Source of the DNA: an uncultured bacterium
Lineage (GTDB): Bacteria > Planctomycetota > Phycisphaerae > Phycisphaerales > SM1A02
DNA: 9,578 nucleotides
Direction: 5' to 3'
Assembly: GCA_903861235.1 (NCBI GenBank)
Contig: CAIOTP010000301.1
Span: 1-9,578, forward strand
Positions 7,695 to 9,578 of this stretch are shown in pieces. The translations under genes and the position numbers were made by a program. The notes under the pieces are model-generated. The model worked only from the letters and a program-made list of their open reading frames with translations. It was not told where the DNA came from and did no database searches. Each line of letters begins with the position of its first letter. The stretch's first letter is position 1.

Positions 7695-9310
7695 TGCATC
7701 TGGCCAGCCTGCCGCTTCGGAAGGCCCAGGACGTGGAGAGCACTCGTGCCAAGGTGCACGAGTGCATGCTGCTGCTCACCCGCAGTCCGCAGGCGGCGGC
7801 GCAGGCGGCCAGCGACCTGAGCGAGACGGTCCGGCACCTGATCGCCGGCGGGCCTGCCCGCATGGAGGTCTCCATCGGCAGGATCGGCGAGCAGCGCACG
7901 CTGAAGTGCACCATGGTGAGCGGAACGCAGCCGGGGCCCGGTCTCGAAGCCACGCCCGACGACGAGCGACACTGGAGGGTGCTTCGGGAGTACCGCGCCG
8001 GCACCAGCTGGGTGCCGCACGCGACGCTGGACCGGCTGAGCGAAGTGCTGGCCATGAAGAGTCACCAGGAGCTGCTGGAGGAGAACCTCAGGCTTCTGCA
8101 CGACAAGACGACGGCGCTGAATCGGCTCTCGCTTGCGCTGAGCACGGTGCAGGACGTGGACACGCTGCTGGTGCGGCTGCTGAACGAGGCCGGCCAGGCG
8201 TTCTGCTGCGAGGCCGGCAGCATCCTGCTGGCCGAGGACGGAGGACTCACCTTCCGCCACGCCCTGAACGCCGAACAGGATGGTTCCGACCGACTGCTGG
8301 TGCGGCCGGACGCGCCCACGCGCCTGCCGATCGACCGGGAGAGCATGGCGGGCACGGCCGCGCTGGACGGCCTCGTGGTGGTGAAGGACGCCTACGAGAT
8401 TCCGGAGACTGAGACTTTCCGATTCAACCCGGCCATGGACCGGATGACAGGACTGCGCACCCGCGCGGTCATCTCGGTGGCGCTTCGGAGCAACCACGAC
8501 GAGCTGCTCGGAGTGCTGCAGCTCATCAACCCGCGCGATCCGGACACGATGCGCGCGATCGAGTTCTCGAAGGAGGACCAGGCGCTGGCCATGAACTTCG
8601 CGAGCCTGGCCGCCGTTGCTCTGGAGCGGTCGAACCTGACTCGCACGCTGGTGCTGCGGATCATGGGCATTGCGGAGCTGCACGACCCGGAGGAGACCGG
8701 CGCCCACATCCGCCGCGTGTCGCAGGTGGCCTGCCGCCTCTTCGTGGCCTGGGCCAAGCGCCGGGGCTGGATCGAGGAACGGATCCTGAAGGAACTGGAC
8801 ACGCTCAGGCCGGCGGCCATGCTGCATGACGTGGGCAAGGTGGGCATCACGGACACCATCCTGAAGAAGAAGGGACCCCTCGAGCACGACCAGCGCGAGG
8901 TGATGAAGACGCACACCATCATCGGTGCCATGGCGGCGCTGAAGGGGCAGCGCACGGCGTTCGACACGGCGGTGCGGGAAGTCACGCTCTATCACCACTC
9001 GCGGTGGGACGGCGAGGGATACCCCACGCACGATCAGATCGTGCAGACGCTGGGCACGCTGGGTCTGGAGACCTCGGGCATCCCGCAACCTCGGGGCGAG
9101 GGCATCCCGCTTTCGGGCCGTCTCGTCGCCGTGGCCGACGTGTTCGACGCGCTCATGTCCCGCCGCGCCTACAAGGAGGCGTGGAAGCCCGAGGACGTGC
9201 GGGCGGAGTTCGAGCGGAGCGCCGGCACCCACTTCGACCCCGAACTGGTCGAGTTGCTGGTCGCCGACTTCGACTCGTTCTGCCAGATCCACAGCGCCAT
9301 CTCGGACTGA
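7694..9310 (+). CDS. Decayed RsbT-like domain - GAF - HD-GYP phosphodiesterase
   Basis: The product has 538 residues in three parts. Residues about 10-110 resemble an RsbT-type ATPase fold, but the N-box Asn is His48 (DLSETVRH) and the G1 Asp is Thr (TQPGPGL, 78-84), so ATP hydrolysis is unlikely. A predicted coiled coil (about 112-145) leads to a GAF domain (about 145-315). Residues about 315-538 are an HD-GYP domain with His338, HDVGK (His378, Asp379, Lys382), His407, YHHSRWDGEGYP (433-444) and ADVFDALMSRRAYK (481-494). HD-GYP enzymes hydrolyse cyclic di-GMP, so this is the likely output of the operon. About 18 extra residues separate GYP from the IPLSGR motif. The ATG at 7694 overlaps the preceding stop (TGATG) with GGAGG-like sequence upstream. 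The frame is open further upstream but only as a shadow of the fusion gene. The HD-GYP call is strong; the N-terminal call is moderate. Confidence 0.9.
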   Translation: MHLASLPLRKAQDVESTRAKVHECMLLLTRSPQAAAQAASDLSETVRHLIAGGPARMEVSIGRIGEQRTLKCTMVSGTQPGPGLEATPDDERHWRVLREYRAGTSWVPHATLDRLSEVLAMKSHQELLEENLRLLHDKTTALNRLSLALSTVQDVDTLLVRLLNEAGQAFCCEAGSILLAEDGGLTFRHALNAEQDGSDRLLVRPDAPTRLPIDRESMAGTAALDGLVVVKDAYEIPETETFRFNPAMDRMTGLRTRAVISVALRSNHDELLGVLQLINPRDPDTMRAIEFSKEDQALAMNFASLAAVALERSNLTRTLVLRIMGIAELHDPEETGAHIRRVSQVACRLFVAWAKRRGWIEERILKELDTLRPAAMLHDVGKVGITDTILKKKGPLEHDQREVMKTHTIIGAMAALKGQRTAFDTAVREVTLYHHSRWDGEGYPTHDQIVQTLGTLGLETSGIPQPRGEGIPLSGRLVAVADVFDALMSRRAYKEAWKPEDVRAEFERSAGTHFDPELVELLVADFDSFCQIHSAISD

Positions 9311-9311
9311 A

Positions 9312-9324
9312 TCCCGGCGCGGGA
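9312..9324 (+). terminator. Weak hairpin after the stressosome operon
   Basis: TCCCG (9312-9316), loop GCG, CGGGA (9320-9324) form a 5-bp GC-rich stem one base after the HD-GYP stop. No T-run follows. It may help end the operon transcript before the FHA promoter, but it is weak as a terminator. Confidence 0.25.
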
Positions 9325-9327
9325 CGC

Positions 9328-9357
9328 TTGGGAGTCGGGGGCCGGACTGGGTAGGCT
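9328..9357 (+). promoter_or_regulatory. Promoter of the FHA gene (TTGGGA ... TAGGCT)
   Basis: TTGGGA (9328-9333) and TAGGCT (9352-9357) are separated by 18 bases and resemble -35 and -10 boxes. The -10 is 6 bases before the GTG at 9364, so the transcript is probably leaderless. This is the best formed example of the start-adjacent boxes in the window. Confidence 0.5.
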
Positions 9358-9363
9358 TTCCGC

Positions 9364-9578
9364 GTGGCGGTGCCAGGCAGCATCCAGGTGATCGTGGCGT
9401 GGCCAGGGCAGTCCCTGAGCGTCTCGGCCACACCTGGGCGAACCCTCACGATCGGGCGCGATCCACAGTGCGACGTGGTGATCCCGGTTCCCACGGTGTC
9501 CCGGCAGCATCTGCAGCTGCAGCACCGAGGTGGCCACTGGATGGCGACCGATCTGGGCAGCACGGTGGGCACCCGGCG
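9364..9578 (+). CDS. FHA-domain protein, 3' end missing
   Basis: From GTG 9364 the frame is open to the window edge (71 full codons). The visible part is most of a forkhead-associated domain, a phosphothreonine-peptide binding fold. LTIGRDPQCDVVI (28-40) carries the conserved Gly31-Arg32, VSRQHLQL (45-52) carries Ser46, Arg47 and His49, and DLGSTVGTR (63-71) is the third motif. The usual Asn of GSTNGT is Val68, which may alter or weaken peptide binding. The FHA domain begins at the very N-terminus; what follows (another FHA, a kinase, a cyclase or a membrane part) is outside the window. It has its own promoter-like boxes 54 bases after the HD-GYP gene and may be a separate unit or co-regulated. 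The domain call is strong; the protein's role is open. Confidence 0.85.
   Translation, partial: MAVPGSIQVIVAWPGQSLSVSATPGRTLTIGRDPQCDVVIPVPTVSRQHLQLQHRGGHWMATDLGSTVGTR

Noticed and set aside
7331..9433. Minus-strand open frame of 700 codons opposite the HD-GYP gene
   Set aside because: Low-complexity Arg/His/Gln-rich translation and no motif; it is the complement of a well-supported GAF/HD-GYP gene and also runs across the FHA start.

Overview
The window is GC-rich, densely packed bacterial chromosome: short intergenic gaps, many GTG starts and overlapping genes. The mix of a heme-globin stressosome, an HD-GYP protein, an FHA protein and TAnnnT boxes placed directly before start codons suggests an environmental Gram-negative-type bacterium. 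A planctomycete (Phycisphaerae-like) is my guess, but nothing here proves the phylum. I see no tRNA, rRNA, CRISPR array, insertion sequence or attachment site. No gap between genes exceeds 130 bases.

Left part (1-3019): the 3' end of an unrecognised gene; a CPA2-type cation:proton antiporter that is only a membrane domain; a small protein with one membrane segment; and, convergent with it, a small protein with two membrane segments. These look like independent housekeeping or accessory genes. Several have a -10-like box only 6-7 bases before the start codon, which suggests leaderless mRNAs.

Centre (3020-5341): katG, a complete bifunctional catalase-peroxidase on the minus strand. It diverges from the next operon across a 129-base region that carries a -10-like box for each direction.

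Right part (5342-9310): a four-gene operon that is the most interesting content. Gene 1 is an RsbR-type stressosome scaffold whose N-terminus is a heme-globin sensor domain. Gene 2 is the RsbS STAS scaffold. Gene 3 is a single polypeptide joining the RsbT switch kinase to an RsbX/SpoIIE-type phosphatase. Gene 4 starts with a decayed RsbT-like ATPase fold, followed by a coiled coil, a GAF domain and an HD-GYP phosphodiesterase domain. The inferred logic is that heme ligand state (O2 or another gas) sets phosphorylation of the RsbR/RsbS assembly. This would release the kinase-phosphatase fusion, and the signal would pass to an HD-GYP enzyme likely to degrade cyclic di-GMP. No sigma factor, RsbV/RsbW pair or RsbU is present, so the usual sigma-B output is not encoded here. 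The neighbouring divergent katG gives the locus an oxygen and peroxide theme.

Right edge (9352-9578): its own promoter-like sequence and the start of an FHA-domain protein, cut by the window end.
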